Source: Proteles cristata cristata (taxonomy: Eukaryota; Chordata; Mammalia; Carnivora; Hyaenidae). From it: a DNA stretch of 64,000 nucleotides. The notes below the pieces were generated by a model. It saw only the letters and a list, made by a program, of their open reading frames with translations, had not been told where the DNA came from and ran no database searches. The translations under genes and the position numbers were made by a program. The stretch spans positions 930,001 through 994,000 of the forward strand of contig JAESUZ010002395.1 in the NCBI GenBank assembly GCA_017311185.1. Direction: 5' to 3'. How positions within the stretch are numbered: the first letter of the stretch is position 1; each line of letters starts with the position of its first letter. This document shows positions 12,501-27,500 of this stretch, piece by piece.

Positions 12501-15500
12501 AAATGACCCAAATGTCCACCAATTCCAGAATGGACAAATTATGGTACATTCACAATATGGAATCCTAGAAGAAATAAAACTTAAGGAAATAAATTATACC
12601 CATCAATATGAAGGATTCTCAAAAAATGTGAAAAAGGGAAGGTATCTTAGCTTGGGGCTACCATAACAAAATACCATAAAACTGGGTGGCTTAACTAAGA
12701 GAAATTTATTTTTCATTATTGTGGAAACTAGTGATTCAAGATTTAAGTGACGCACTAAAAAAAAAAAAAAAAAGGCTGGCATAGCTGGTTTCTGGTGAGC
12801 TCTCTCTTCTTGGCTTGACGCCAGCTTCTTCTCCTGGTGTACTCACAGGGTGGGGAGAGAGAACAGGACCCGACCCTCTGGGGTCTCTACTTAGAAGCAC
12901 ACTAGTATCATAAGGGCCTCACCTCAGGACTTCATCTACACCTAAGTATCTCCCAAAGCCCCAATACCAAATACCATCGAATTTGGGGGCAGGGCTTCAA
13001 CATAGGAATCTGGGGGTGGGGAGACAGAATTCAGTCTATAGCAGGGGAAGAACGCATATACCAGAATGACATGTAATCATTCCACTAACAGAAATTTCAA
13101 AAACATGCAAAACTAAATATTTTCTTTAACGGTACACATATAGGTAATAAAAATAAAACTATAAAGAAAATCAAGTGAATGATTATCAAATTTTAAAGGG
13201 CTGGTTTCATAAAGACTGTAGTCTTTAACCACGTGGCAATCAGGTAAAATAATCCATAATTAAAGGGATGTTTCCGGGGCACCTGGCTGGCTCTGTCAGG
13301 AGAGCATGTGACTTTTTTTTAACATTTATTTATTTTTGAGAGACAGAGAGAGACAGGATTAGCAGGGGAGGGGCACAGAGAGAGAGACAGAATTTGAAGC
13401 AGGCTCCAGGCTCTGCACTGTCATCACAGAGCCCAGCACAACACGGGGCAGGAGAGCATGCAACTCTTGATCTTGGGGTCATAAGTTTGAGCCCTACACT
13501 GGATGTAGAAATCATTTAAATAAATTTTTAAAATAATAATAGTTAAAAGAATGTTTTATAAAAAATCACAAACAGGCATTTAAACTGGAATGAAGTAAAA
13601 CAGATAACATCTGTGACAGACTTGTCATATATCTAAAAAGCTCTAAAGAATCCATAAAAAACTTAGAGTTAATAAATCTATCCAAGTTCAAGATACAAAA
13701 TTAACACTCAAAAATCAACTGTATTTCTATATGCTAGCAATGAATAATCCAAAAGGGAAACCTAGTTACAGATGCTTGCAGAAATTTAATAGGTAATAAG
13801 TTAGTATGATGAACATATTAAGCCAATAAATTTAAAAACCTAACATGAAGTGGCAAAAATGCCTTTAAAAAATCAGTAAAATGGTCCAAAGGAGAAAAAC
13901 TTAAATAATCTTATTATCATAAACAGAATAAACAGTAATTTAAAATATCTACACCAAAAATAAATCAAGCCCTGATGGTTTTAACACCAAGTTTGACCAA
14001 TGATTCAAGAAACAGAGCATCCCAATTTTACACAACTCTTCCAGGGCACAAAGAATGAACATCCTCAATTCATTTCATGAGGTTAATGTAACACAAAATG
14101 AGACAAGGAATGTATGAGAAATGAATACTGCAGGCCAATCTCACTAAAGAACAGAGATACAGAAATTAATAAAGAAACTAATATAACATGACCCAAACAA
14201 ACGTGTTTATTCTAGTGATGCAAGGTTGATTTAATATTAGAAAACAGATCACTATAATTTTCTACATTAACAGATCCAGAGAGAAAAAAACAGGTCATTT
14301 CAATGGGTGAAGAAAAAGCATCTGATAAAATTAAACATCAATGCTTGAATTAAAAAAAAAAACCTCTTAGCAAATTAAAAAAAAGAACTTCCTCTAATTA
14401 AGACTATCCTATAAAACACCTTTTGCAAACATATTCAGGAACAAAATGTTTCAACAGAGTCTCTCTTTTAAGATCAGAAGCAAGATAACGAATAATGGTT
14501 TTCCTATTCAGTGCCATACCACCTGTCATCAGTAGAAGAAAAACAAGAAAAATAAAAGACAAAAGAATTTGAAAGAAAGAAAGAAAACTGTCATTCAAAG
14601 ACCCCAAGCTTTTCCATGTAGAAAATCTAATACAACTTACACAAAAGTGTTAAAACTAACAGAACAAGACATAGCCCACACACAAAATTCTATTACAATT
14701 CTAAATTTCAATTATCAGTTGGAAAGGATAATTTAAAAAAGATACCATATACAATACCATCAAAAAAAACACAAAACAACCATGCAGTGCATAGGAATAA
14801 ATGAAACAAAACATGCACGATTACTATGGAGAAAATATAAAACTTCACTGAAATAAATGAAAAAGAGCCCCAAAATGGAAAAATGTACAGTGATTATAGA
14901 ATGAATGATTCAATATTATGACAATGTTCTATTTCCCCAAAATGCTCCAAAGGGTCAAGGTAATTCTAAACAATTTTTTAAAATATTTTTATTTATTTCT
15001 AGGAGAGAGAGACAGAGTGAGCAGGGGAGGGTCAGAGAGAGGGGGAGATACAGACTCCGAAACAGGCTCCAGGCTCCGAGCTGGCAGTCAGCACAGAGCC
15101 CGACGCGGGGCTGGAACCCACGAACCGAGAGATCATGACCTAAGCGAAAGTCGGAGGCTCAACCGACTAAGCCACCCAGGCGCCCCAGGGTCAAGGTAAT
15201 TCTAATGAAAATCCCAGCAGGAAGAGAGAGAGACTGAGGGCAACTTGAAAACCTGAATCTGATTCCAAAATATATATATTAGATGAGAAGACAGGAATGA
15301 CAAGACACTCTCAAGTACAATGTAAGACGACCTGCTGAGCAGGTAAGAATTATTATAAAGCCACAGTAATTAAGATAACATGATACTGGTACAGAAATAG
15401 GGAAAGTGACTAATGGAACTGAACCTTAAACATGCCCACACAAATATAAGGTAATTTAATTTAAACCGGAGTAGGCACTGTAGGTCAATAGGGAAAGGAA

Positions 15501-18500
15501 GGACATTCCCATGAATTGTGCCAGAATAAGTTGTTTTCATTCCATTTAATTACAATGAACTCTGATCTCTTACATTACGCTAAAAAAATATCACTCCCAG
15601 GCTGGTTAAAAAGAATGCCAATGCTCAAGCTACAAAGCCTTAAAAATGTATTCAGAAAATATCTATATGACCTTATAATAGTGCTGAACTTTTAAATAAG
15701 ACACAAATTAAGGCTAACTGTAAAAAAAAGACTGGCAAATTTAATATCAAAAGCAAGCATTCCTAATGCTCAAAAGACACTAGAGAAAGAAAGGAGAGCT
15801 ACAAACACAAAGACTATAGCATCAATACATAAAAAATGGCAAGGAAGAATACCCAGTATATATAAAAAACACTTAGATGCCAGTAAGAAAGAAAAATACC
15901 TCAAGATAAAAATGACTTAGCAAAACAGAAGACTTTGGAAAATCAAAAAAAGGAAACGAAAATGGTAAACTATGAAAGATGTTCAACTTCATACAGGAGA
16001 AAAAGAAAAACTTTTGAAAAGGGAGAAAAAACCTCTTACAGTTAAACCTATAATGACAACATTAAGTACTCATGCTATCGGGGAAGAGATATAAATACAT
16101 CTAACATCATAAAGTGTGGGCAAGAATATGGAGCAACAAAGCACAGATACTGCTAGAAAAACTGCCAGCTGTACGGTACAACCACTTCTGTAAACAGATC
16201 AGCACTCCCTCATAAAGCTGAACATGAACAGACCCAGCTCCTAGTTATACCCCAAAGATTTTCAAAAAGACATCTACAAGAATGCTCAGAGCCGCAGAAA
16301 AAAAAAAAAAAAAGAAAAGAAATTTACAAAGTGAAATGTCCATTAGTACAAAACGTAGAAATAAACTGTTTTAATCTTACACAGAATACGACACAGCAAT
16401 GAAAATGAATGACCAAACAGTAATGATCTGAGAAATGTTGAATTAAAAAAAAAAAAAGGCAAGTCACAGAAGAATATAAATACTATGATCCTATTTTTTA
16501 AAAGTTCAAACACATGTAAAACTAAACAGTGAACTGTTTGAGGACAAAAATGTGGTTAAACAAAAATAAGAGAATGATTTAAAAAATTCAAGGTGGTGGT
16601 TATCTAAGTATAGGGGGAACAGGACAGAACGGGAGAGGCACACAAAAACTTGAAGGGTATTAGTAATTTTTCTTGAAAGAGGATAGTGAACACACAGCAA
16701 TCAGAGGAGCATTTTCTGTCCCTTGTGGATATTTAATATGTAAATTTATTTTTCATCTCTTCAATATTTCATAAAAATATTGAAAAGAGTGAGGGAGGAA
16801 GAAAAAGCATTGTTTACGACAGCTGCCCTCTTCCTTTATCATTTCCACCACCTCCTCCTAGTCTTCATCTAGAGCTAAACAGTGTCGCTTGAATGACCTG
16901 ACCTATTCATGTAGCTTCGACCTTTTTTATCTCCCCAAACTTTTTTCTTTAATGACAAACATCTTTTATTTTTCCTATGTTAGCGATCTCCCTAATCTTT
17001 ATTCTCCTATATTCCCAGTGCTTAAAAGAAGCCTATCTTCTTTCCTGAGTTGGTGACAGATGCTTCCAGCTTGCAAACAAGACATCTCCATTTATATTCC
17101 ATAAAGTGATATTAAACCTTGTGTGAAAGACTACATCACATTTTTTTCTAAAATCTGTTTTTTTTTAAATTCAAGCATAACTGACATACAATGTTATATT
17201 AGTTTCAGGTAGAGGACATAGTGACTCAACAGTCTATACACTTCTTAACGCTCAGCACACTTAAGTGCAGTTGCTGCCATTCGTCGCCATTCAACATCCT
17301 TACGATGTTATTGACTATATTCCCTCATGTGTATTTTTCATCTCATTTTTCTCATCATTTTTCATTATACATTTAATTAGAAGTCTGTATCTCTTAACAA
17401 AACCCATTTTTATTTCTATATTTCTAATCTCAGTTAATGGCATTACCATTCATCCAATCTTATCTTAAGCCAAAAATCTTGAGGATTCCTTTTCTTTCAC
17501 CTCCCATGTCTTTCAGTCACAAATTCTGTTAATTCAAACACAGGAACAACAGTAAACCTGAACTCGAAGATACTGTCTCAACTTAGATTCTTTTTACCCA
17601 GAATACTGTAAGAGCGACTAGGGCGCCTGGGGGGCTCAGTCAGTTGAGCGTCCTATTCTTGGTTTCTGCTCACGCCATGATCTTACGGTTCCTGAGACAG
17701 AGCCCCAAGTCAGGCTCTGCACTGGTGGCGTGGAGCCTGTTTGGGATTCTCTCCCCCGCTCGCTTTCTCAAAATAAACTTAAAAAAAAAAAAAACAAAAC
17801 AACTAAACATTCACTCTGCCATCTGTCTCTCCACTCCAAACCACCCCACATGTCACCAGAATTACTTCCTAATAAACAGTATTTGTTTCTTTTTTTTTCT
17901 TAAAGTTGTCCAGTTTCCATCTGACCTAATATCCAAAGTCCCTACCAGGCCGTACACAAAGCCTTCCAAAATCAAATCCAGATCTACCTCTTAGCTTTCA
18001 TCACCTCTCTCTCCTCCCTACACAGCCCACTTCAACCACACTGAACTTCTCACCACCAATCCCCTCCTATTTTCCTACTCTCTCACCCCGTTCTCTAGCA
18101 ACACCATTTGAAGACTCGGATCAAATGTGATAGCTTCTGTGAAGTCTTTTCTTATTTTTCCAAGAAAAATTAGTTCCATCTTCCTCAGGGCTTCCTTTGC
18201 ACTATCTCTATTCCTATGATATATTTTTTTTTATAAGTTTATCTATTTGAGAGAGAGAGAATCCCAAGAGAAAGAAGACAAAGAGTAAGAAAAATGGAAC
18301 AGTCCAGAAGGATGCTGAATAAAAGCAGATTCAAAAAGAGAACAGTTTAGAAAATGGAGAAATTTCTCAAACAGAGAGAAAAAAAGAATTTTCAGAATGA
18401 AAGGTTCATTAAGTACTCACCACAGCTGGTAAAAACAGCCGCAGAGGAAGGGTCTGTGACACTCTAGAAACTGAAGAAAAACGAGTCTACATACTTTCTG

Positions 18501-21500
18501 GACAGTAAAAATAGACCATACACAAAGAAAAAGTAATCAAAATTGCTTTCAGCTTTTCGATAGCAATACTGGAAACTCAAAGGTAATGGAGCAGTGCCAT
18601 CAAAATATTGAGGAAAAGTTATTTCCAACCTAACATTGGTAGACAATGTGAAGTTAGAATAAGAATCTTTGCATTCAAGCAAGGTCTCAAAAAATCTATC
18701 TCCTTATGGGCTTTCTCAGCAAGCTGCTGGAAGGCATGTTCCACCGTGGTAAGGGACTAACCCACGCCATCAAGCAATAGGAGGTCTGGTGTAAAGCAAG
18801 CAAAAGACAAAAGGCACATTTGACATCCATCAGGTCTAGACTGGGCCTAGTCAAAGTCTCCAGAAGATACTTCTTCAGGAACGTGAAGCCGATAGAACCA
18901 TATGTCTGACACACCTGACAAAGACATGAATTTGTAGTAAGTAAATAAAAAACCAGATCAAAGGAAAAGGCGATTGTTTATTTCCAAGGAAAATAAACTG
19001 TCAGGAATGAAAAAACTAAGCATGATTTACGACATGGTTCAGGTGAGAAAAGCATTTACCCAGTAAATGAATGAAAACACAGTATACTGCTATAAGCAGT
19101 ATTATCAAACAACACTGAAAAGACTGGGAAGGATACAGACATTGGGCGGGAGGGCTGGGGAGTAAATAAGCATTTTCAATAGCAGAAGTCAATAGATTAT
19201 GCCTGCAACTGAAGTCAGGCAGGAAAACAAGCGTGTTATTCAGAGACATGTACATAAATACTGAGGAAGCAGCTAAAAGTACTTACCTGTGGGAAGAGGG
19301 AAATCAGAGAATGTTATTTGTCATAATAAACCTTACAGAAGAACCATTAGATTCTTTAACCTATGTGGATGTATAACTTTGTTAAGCAAAGTAAAAATAA
19401 AGAAGGAAGGGAGGAAAGTAAGAAATCTGCAACCAGACTACATGGGTCTATTCCTGGATACCCACCTTATTAACTGTGACTTTGAACAAGTTACTTAACC
19501 TCTATGCCTGAATAAGGTAACATTTGTAGCATGAATAACATAACAATATCTACCTCACAGAGTTGCTGGGAGGATTGAGTTAATACACATAAAACTCTTG
19601 AAAACAATGCCTGGCACATAAGCATTGATTAACAATGACTTATTTTTAAATATCTATGTCTGGGATTGCCTGTAAACTAGGCTCTAGAATTCTAATGATG
19701 GGAGTAAAGATCTTATAGGAGTTTTCTTTTTGAAAAGAAAAGTTATCTTTTTGCATCATGTTATTGTTTATAAACAAATTACAGATTACATACACTAAAC
19801 CTTAGTGATGTTTTATTATTTTATCAGTGAGAAAAATTTCTTATATAAACTTTAAGAATGTCACTCGTAATCATCTTTCTTAAAATGCCTCATCTGAGAA
19901 AATCAATATTGGAAAAGAATGCCTTAAAATGTTAAACATCCCAAGTCTAAGATTAAACAAATCAAGTCTCTGCTGACATAAGACAATGTCCCTTTCTTTA
20001 ATAATCAATTTAATGGCTTTGATAAAGAAGCCTGGAGCTTGTTTCAGGCTGATCAGATTTCCTAACACTACAGCCTCATCACAGAAGTCAATAGATACAT
20101 TTCAGTTGGTCACAACGCCTAGATTACATCAGTCTAAAGATAATCAGAGTTGCATAAAGGCAACGACTTTTATTACTTTAAATACTTAATGAATTAACCA
20201 AAGTTAATTTTTAAAGCTTCAGTAACCCACTAATAAAATTTTCTCTTTTCCAATGCTCCTTTCCTATTCATATACTCTTGTCATAATGGCAACTTTAAAA
20301 GCAAAACGTGCCTCTAATCAAACAGTAAATATGTCATAATCCTCATCTTTCCCTCCTACACACACTGGAGAATTTTTTTCTTAAAATGCATGCACTCACT
20401 CTGCTTGATGCTAGAATATCAAAGATTACCAAGAAAACAGATCCTTTTCTCAAAGAGCTTAAAACAAGAAATAAAATGAATACAACCACTTAAAACTTTT
20501 ATTTAGTGTTCTGTATCTTGCTCTTTTTAATATTCCCAAAATGAAATAGATGTCTTTATAATAAAAGTTAGAGAGCATTTCCTGACATAAGAACAGTACG
20601 AACAACATGCTACAAGAGGTAAAGAGGAACAATGATTTTCAGCAGCAAGATCGTCCTGTTCAAAAAAAAGAGACAGGTATCGGGGGGCGCCTGGGTGGCT
20701 TAGTCGGTTAAGCGTCCGACTTTCGCTTAGGTCATGATCTCGCGGTTCGTGGGTTCGAGCCCCGCGTCGGGTTCTGTGCTGACTGGCAGCTCAGAGCCTG
20801 GAGCCTGTTTCAGTCTGTGACTCCCTCTCTCTCTGACCCTCCCCTGCTCACGCTGTCTCTCTCTCTCTCTCCCTAGAAAAAAAGAGACAGGTATCTACAA
20901 AGAAACTTATAGAATAAGTAGAATTTAGAAGTTCAGAGAATAGAGAATGTGAAGTTGTGTGACATTCAAAGCAGAAAAAAAAAATGGACAAACGCATGGG
21001 ATCAAGAGAACAAAGAGCATACACAGTAATCATAATCAGTTCACTGCTCTTAAAGGCAAGAGAGGTATTGGGGAGCCTGCGTGGCTCAGTCAGTTAAGTA
21101 TCCAACTTTGGCTCAGGTTACGATCTCACAGTTTGTGGGTTCGAGCCCTGTGTTGGGCTCTGTGCTGACAGCCCAGAGCCTGGATCCTGCTTCAGATTCT
21201 ATGTCTGTCTCTCACTCTGCCCCTCCCCAACTGCGCTCTGTCTCTCTCTCTCAAAAATAAAAAATAATAATAATAAATAATTTTAAAAGTAAGGGTATGA
21301 AGACTAAGCCTCAGAGCAGTCCAACATTGAGAAATCATGAAAAAGAGGACCCAGTAGAGCAAATTCAGTGAGTGAGGTTTCTCTGCCAGGCCCCTTCCCA
21401 GTAAGAAGTCTGGCTAGGGACTTGGTGTGTGCGAGTAGGCCTTACTTTGGCCTGAGTGCATCAAGAAGGAGCGATCAGGATGGCGCAACACTTAAATCCC

Positions 21501-24500
21501 AAACAAGGAGGGAAGAGTATGAGTCCTTGTCCAGATACTCCATTACATTTCTTAAGAGAAAAACCCTCTGGCATCTTCCCTCACAACCTATAAAAATGTA
21601 TGAAAACCGCTTAGGACAACAAAGAAAGTGCTCAATAAAGGGCAGCTGTTACTGACACTCTAAAACTTCCCAGTCACTATACGAACATATTTCCCAGTTT
21701 CGGTGGAAAAGATCCTAGTTTGTTTTTTGTTTTGTTTTTGGTTTTGTTTGTTTGCTTTTTAATTTAAATAACATACAGCTGAGAAGGTGACAGACTGAAT
21801 TCAAAATATTGAAAGAGAGACAGTCTGAATCCTGGTGGTGGCCAAAAGGTATAAGAACTTAAGAACAAGGGAAAACTGGCCAGGGTTGCGGGGAGCTGGA
21901 GTAAGAGACCAAGACAATCCAATGAGTAAAGAACAGTCTTTTCAACAAATGGTGCTGGGAAAACAGCCACATGCAAAAAGAATGAAGTTAGATCCCTACC
22001 TCATGTCATATATAAAACTAACTCAAAATGGATCACAGACCTAAATGTAAGAACTAAAACTACAAAAGTCTTGAAAGGAAACACAGGTATTAATCTTCAT
22101 GATCTTGGATTAGACAAACCTTTCTTAAATATAACACCAAAAGCACAAGAAAAGAAAATAGGTAAACTGGACATCAACATTAAAAATCTTTGTGCTATAA
22201 ACGGTATCATCAGGAAAATGCCAACAACCAGAAGAGAAGCAAATATCTGCAAATCATATATCTGATAAGGCCCTTGCATCCAGAATATATAAAGGACTCT
22301 TACAACTCAGTAATAAAAACACAACCCCGAGGCGCCTGGGTGGCTTAGTCGGTTGAGCGTCCGACTTTCGCTTAGGTCATGATCTCGCGGTTCGTGGGTT
22401 CGAGCCCCGCGTCGGGCTCTGTGCTGACTGCCAGCTCAGAGCCTGGAGCCCGTTTCAGTCTGTGACTCCCTCTCTCTCTGACCCTCCCCTGCTCACGCTG
22501 TCTCTCTCTCTCCTAGAAATAAATAAAACATTAAAAAAAAAAAAAAACAAAAAAAACCAACACAACCCAACTTATAAATGGGCAAAGGGTTTGAAAAGAC
22601 TTTTTTCAAAGAAGATATGTGAATAGTAATCACATGAAAAGATGCTCAACATCATTTGTCATGAGGAAAATACAAATCAAAATCGCAATAGATGAACTGG
22701 ATACCCACCAGGATGGTCACAACCAAAAAGGGACAAAACCGAGAGTTGGTAAATGAGGATATGGAAAAACTGGAACCATCATACACTTCTGATGAGAATG
22801 TACAATGGTACAGACAATTTCGAAAACACTCTGGCAGTTCTCCAAACAATTAAAGATAGAGTTATCATATGACCTAGCAATTCCACAGCTAGATTTATAA
22901 GCCCAAGAGAAATGAAAACAAATGTCCACGCAAAAATGTGTACATGAATGTTCATATCATTCTTCATAGTAGTCAAAAGCGGAAACAACCCAGACACCCA
23001 CCACCTGATAAAGAAATAACAAAGGTGGTATATCAGTACAATGGGGCATTATTTGGCCATTAAAAGGAGCATGTGCCAACACATGCTCTAACAGTGAATC
23101 TTAAAAGCATCATGGTAAGTGAAAAAAGCCAGTCACAAAAGACTATACATTATTAAATGAGAAATCTAATAATGATGAACTTCTAGACAATGGATTAGTG
23201 ATTGCCAGGGACTGGGGAGTAGAAGGGACTGGGAAGAAACTGTTAATGGGTACTAGGTTTCATCCAGTTTGATGGAAATGTTCTAAATTTAGATTATGGT
23301 GTGGGTCATACGCACACTGAGAATACTATAAGTTGTGTTGAATTGTACACTTTCGGTGGGTGAGTTTTATAGCATGTGAATTATCTTTTAAAGATTAGAA
23401 CTTTCGTTAAACAAAAAAAAAAGCTGGGGCAAGTTTTACAACTGTCTCCTAAAAAGTCTCCTTATGAAACCGCTCTCTGGAATAATTTTGGAGGACTCTG
23501 TATTCTGTAATAAGAAAGAAGTTCATTCTAAAACAAAGCCTACAGGGGCACCTGGGTGGCTCCATTGGTTAAGCGTCCAACTTCAGCTCAGGTCATGATC
23601 TCACGGTCTGTGGGTTCGAGCCCCGCATCAGGCTCTGTGCTGACAGCTAGCTCAGAGCCTGGAGCCTGTTTCAGATTCTGTGTCTCCCTCTCTCTCTGAC
23701 CCTCCCCTGTTCATGCTCTCTCCCTCAGAAATAAATAAAACATTTTAAAAAAAATTTAAAACAAAGCCTATAAAGAGACAATTCATTCTGCGAACATGCA
23801 AAAAATATTTGAGAACAATCTCTGGAATATTCTACAGTTTCATAGCTACATAATGTTCCAATCAATAGTCGGAAGTAGCAAATAGTAATAATAATACAAA
23901 AAATTGCTATTAACTATGCTATTATTAATTACTTATCCGTATTATGTGTCAGCCTTTATAAGTACAGTATTTCCTTATTTAATCTTCAAAAAAAAAAAAC
24001 CCTATTCAAAATAAAAGTACACAGTAATAGGCTGGCTAGATAAATTATGATATATTATACAATGAACTATTATGAAGTCATTACAAGTCATTTTCTGGAT
24101 ATGATACCAAAAGCACAAGAGATCCAAAAACAGGTAAGTTGGACGTTACCAAAATTAAAAGCTTCTGTGCATCAAAGGACATTAACCCTTTGAAAAAAGA
24201 TACTGCTGTTTGGGTGAAAAGGCTGCCTATGGATTAGGAGACAATATCTGCAAATTATGTGTCTGATACGGGACTAATAACCAGAATATATAAAGAATTC
24301 CTTGAACTCAACAACAAAAAAACAACCAACCAGGTTAAAAAATGGGGAAAGGACTTGATACACATTCCTCCAAAGATATATAGTCAGTGAGCACATGATA
24401 AGATGCTCAACATCACTGGCATTACACAAATGTAAAACAAAACCACAAGGCGATACTACTTAATAGCTGTTTGGATAAATGTAATGAAAAAACAGAAAAT

Positions 24501-27500
24501 AAAAAGCATCAGCAAGGATGTGGACAAATTAGAACCCTTGTGCATTGCTGGTGCGAACGTAAAATGGTGCATCTTCTGTGGAAAATGGTACAGCAAATCC
24601 TCAAAAATATTAAACACAGAATTGTCATATAATCCAGCAAGTCCACTGGGTAGAAAAAAAAGTAAAAGTAGTATAATGGATTAACTAACTTAAAAAGGAA
24701 ATTTTGACACATGCTACGACACGGGTGAACCTTGAAGACATTATACTAGTGAAATAAGCCAGTCTGAAAAGACAGATATTATGATTCCTCCTTCATGAGG
24801 TTCCTAGAGTAGTCAAATTCAGAGAGAAAAAACAGAATGGTGGTTGTCAGTGGCTGGGAAAAGAGGAGAATGAGGAGTTAGAGTTTAATATGTACAATTG
24901 CAATTCCTAAAGATGTAGGAATTCCCAGGGATGGATTGGTGTCCTTTGTACAATGTGAACGTCCATAATGCCACAAAACTGCACGCTTCAATGGTAAATT
25001 TTATGTATGTTTTTCGATCTGTTTTTTTTATTTGGGGGGTGATAAATAAATCACCATGCACAGGGACGGAGGCACAAGGAGAGACACAATCTTAAGCAGG
25101 CTCCATGCTCAGAACGGAGCCCAACGCAGGGCTCGATCCCATGATCCTGGGATCGTGACCTCAGCCAAAATCAAGAGTTGGGACGTTCAACCAACTGAGC
25201 CATCCGGGCACCCCTGTAGATTTTTCCACTTAAAAAACTCATAACCATCACACTAAGATACATTAATGACAGGAAACAGCAGAATTATATTTGTGGTAGG
25301 ATGAACTGGCAATCTTCCCCATTTAATTAGACAGCACACAGAAATCAAAACAATTCGATGGATCTGGCACATGGAGAAAGAGCCCTTTCCTCCTGGGTAA
25401 CGAAGAGAACAATGACTGATGGTTAAGGACTCCTAAATTACACCAGGCTTCAAACAAGGCAGGAAAGATGGAAATGCTTCTCAGCACAATAATAGAGGTG
25501 GTCTACTGGGTTCACATAAACTTTGCTCAGCTGTAATTAAAGGTGGGAGATATCTGAGAAAAATAACCACTTTTCTGAGTTCACAGGTCAGTAGGAAACG
25601 GAACCAGCTTGATCACAGGGCTCAGCAGTATGGAGACTGCACAGAATTGGGGCACCTTTCCATTCATTCATCGGGCTGGCACTCCCACCTCTCTGGAGCC
25701 TATCGTAGACGGGGCAGAGAATAACTGAGCAGAAGAAAGCACCACTGCCTATCCTGTAGAGGCCAGAGGCATTGCTCAGTTGTGCCAACTACAAGCAGGA
25801 TTCAAGGAGAAATACCCCTTCTTGTGGACAGCATGTTGGGGATGACATCATGAAACTGAAAGAGTTTGGGGGAAAGGGGCTATATAGGATTTGGCATGCA
25901 GGCATGATCTGCCCCTGCCTTTCTCTCCAGCCTCATCTCCTGACACTCTTCCCTGGGATCGCTCAGGCTGCCTTCTTGCTACTCATCAACACCAACTTTG
26001 GTCCCATGTGAGAGATCAGCACCATCTTCTGCCTGTAACAGTCTTTGCTCAGCTGTTCTCATACACTCCCTTACCTCATTCCGTTCTCTTCTCAAATGTC
26101 ACCTCCTGAAGACGCTTTCCTTGATGATCTTATCTGACAGTCTCTCCCCCATCGTTCTTTCTCCCTTTTCACGGCTTGTTTCTCTTCACAGACTAATCAC
26201 AATTCCACATAATTTGTTTACTGTCTATTTCCTGTCCCTAGAACGTAAAACGCATCACGCAAGGATGATATCTTAGTCATGACAACATTAGCTGTTGTTT
26301 AGAACAAGGCTATACAAACAAAAAACAGCTATCTGTGGAAGGAATATGGGCTGGGAAAGAGAGAAAGGAGAGTGCAAGGGACTGGTCAGGTAGTCTCCAA
26401 AAAGACCATTCCTCTCTCAAAGATGGAGTGTCTAGAAATATCTCCCCTCAGAGTCTTGAGAATTTAACACTCATTAGCTAGAATGCCGACCTTTAATTCC
26501 TTCTACACTACAATACCTTCCTTCTGTGTCGCCTGATGGTTCGGTGAACAAACGTGTTTATCTGTACTTCAGTTCAAAGGATGTGCTAAGTAGAAGGTTG
26601 ATAAGGCAGGATGGGCAAGGAAAGAATTTATCCTAATGTCAAAGTTTTCTGTGACAAGAGTCTGGAAGAAGACTGGCTCCACAAGGTGGATGACATCTCA
26701 GAATCACCTTGCTTATCGGCAGCAGTGAAGAAATCCATAACCCACAAGTACAAAGACAACTCCAAGTGCTAATGACAAGAAAGAATTCTTTCACTTTCCA
26801 AAAAAAGTAGCAAAGATTTCCCTTTGGGATAAGAAAACGGAAGGGATCAGTAAAATCCATGCAAATTATTAAAGTGCTATTTACGTTAATGTTATTATTA
26901 AACATTTTAACAATAACCAGACATGAACATATCTGGTTATTTTAGCCACAAACATTCGATAAATCCACCAATAATTTCAATGAACTCATTTGATATTATT
27001 AATGTCTAAAAGGTACACATTTTTCACTGGGACATTATGGGAGGAAATACAATAAATGTTAATCGTTAGCTATGGATGGTGAAATCAAGGATGACCTTAG
27101 TGATCTTAACACTTAAATATTTTCCACGGATTCACAAAAAAGGAAATGTATGTAAAAATCAAAATAAGTAACTTAATAATTAACAACGTTACTAAAGGAA
27201 CATAACACTGCCACCCTATAAAGAGTCTTACACTTTTCTGAAAGACAGAGGAATGCCCTATAATACTGTCTTACTTATAACCTTCTCACAGAAACTGAAA
27301 ATCACTGTAATTTTGAGCATTTTATTTCCTTCTTCAGAATTTTCAACAGGTTTAATATTAATTCTTTAAAGGAAGAATTCAAGGATACTACCTACAAAAA
27401 TGATGATATTAGAATCTGAATTTTTCAATGATACTTTGATATAAGGAATACCTTGAACTCAGATCTTTTGTGCTCCAGTGTTCAGAACCACATATTATCA

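Noticed and set aside
21835..22265. Possible protein coding with KLDPYLMSY and DLGLDKPFLN
   Set aside because: These are remnants of L1 ORF2 C-terminus in broken frames.
25891..26276. Overlapping Ser/Leu/His-rich open frames
   Set aside because: They lie in an L2 3' end, and similar frames occur in other L2 copies here.
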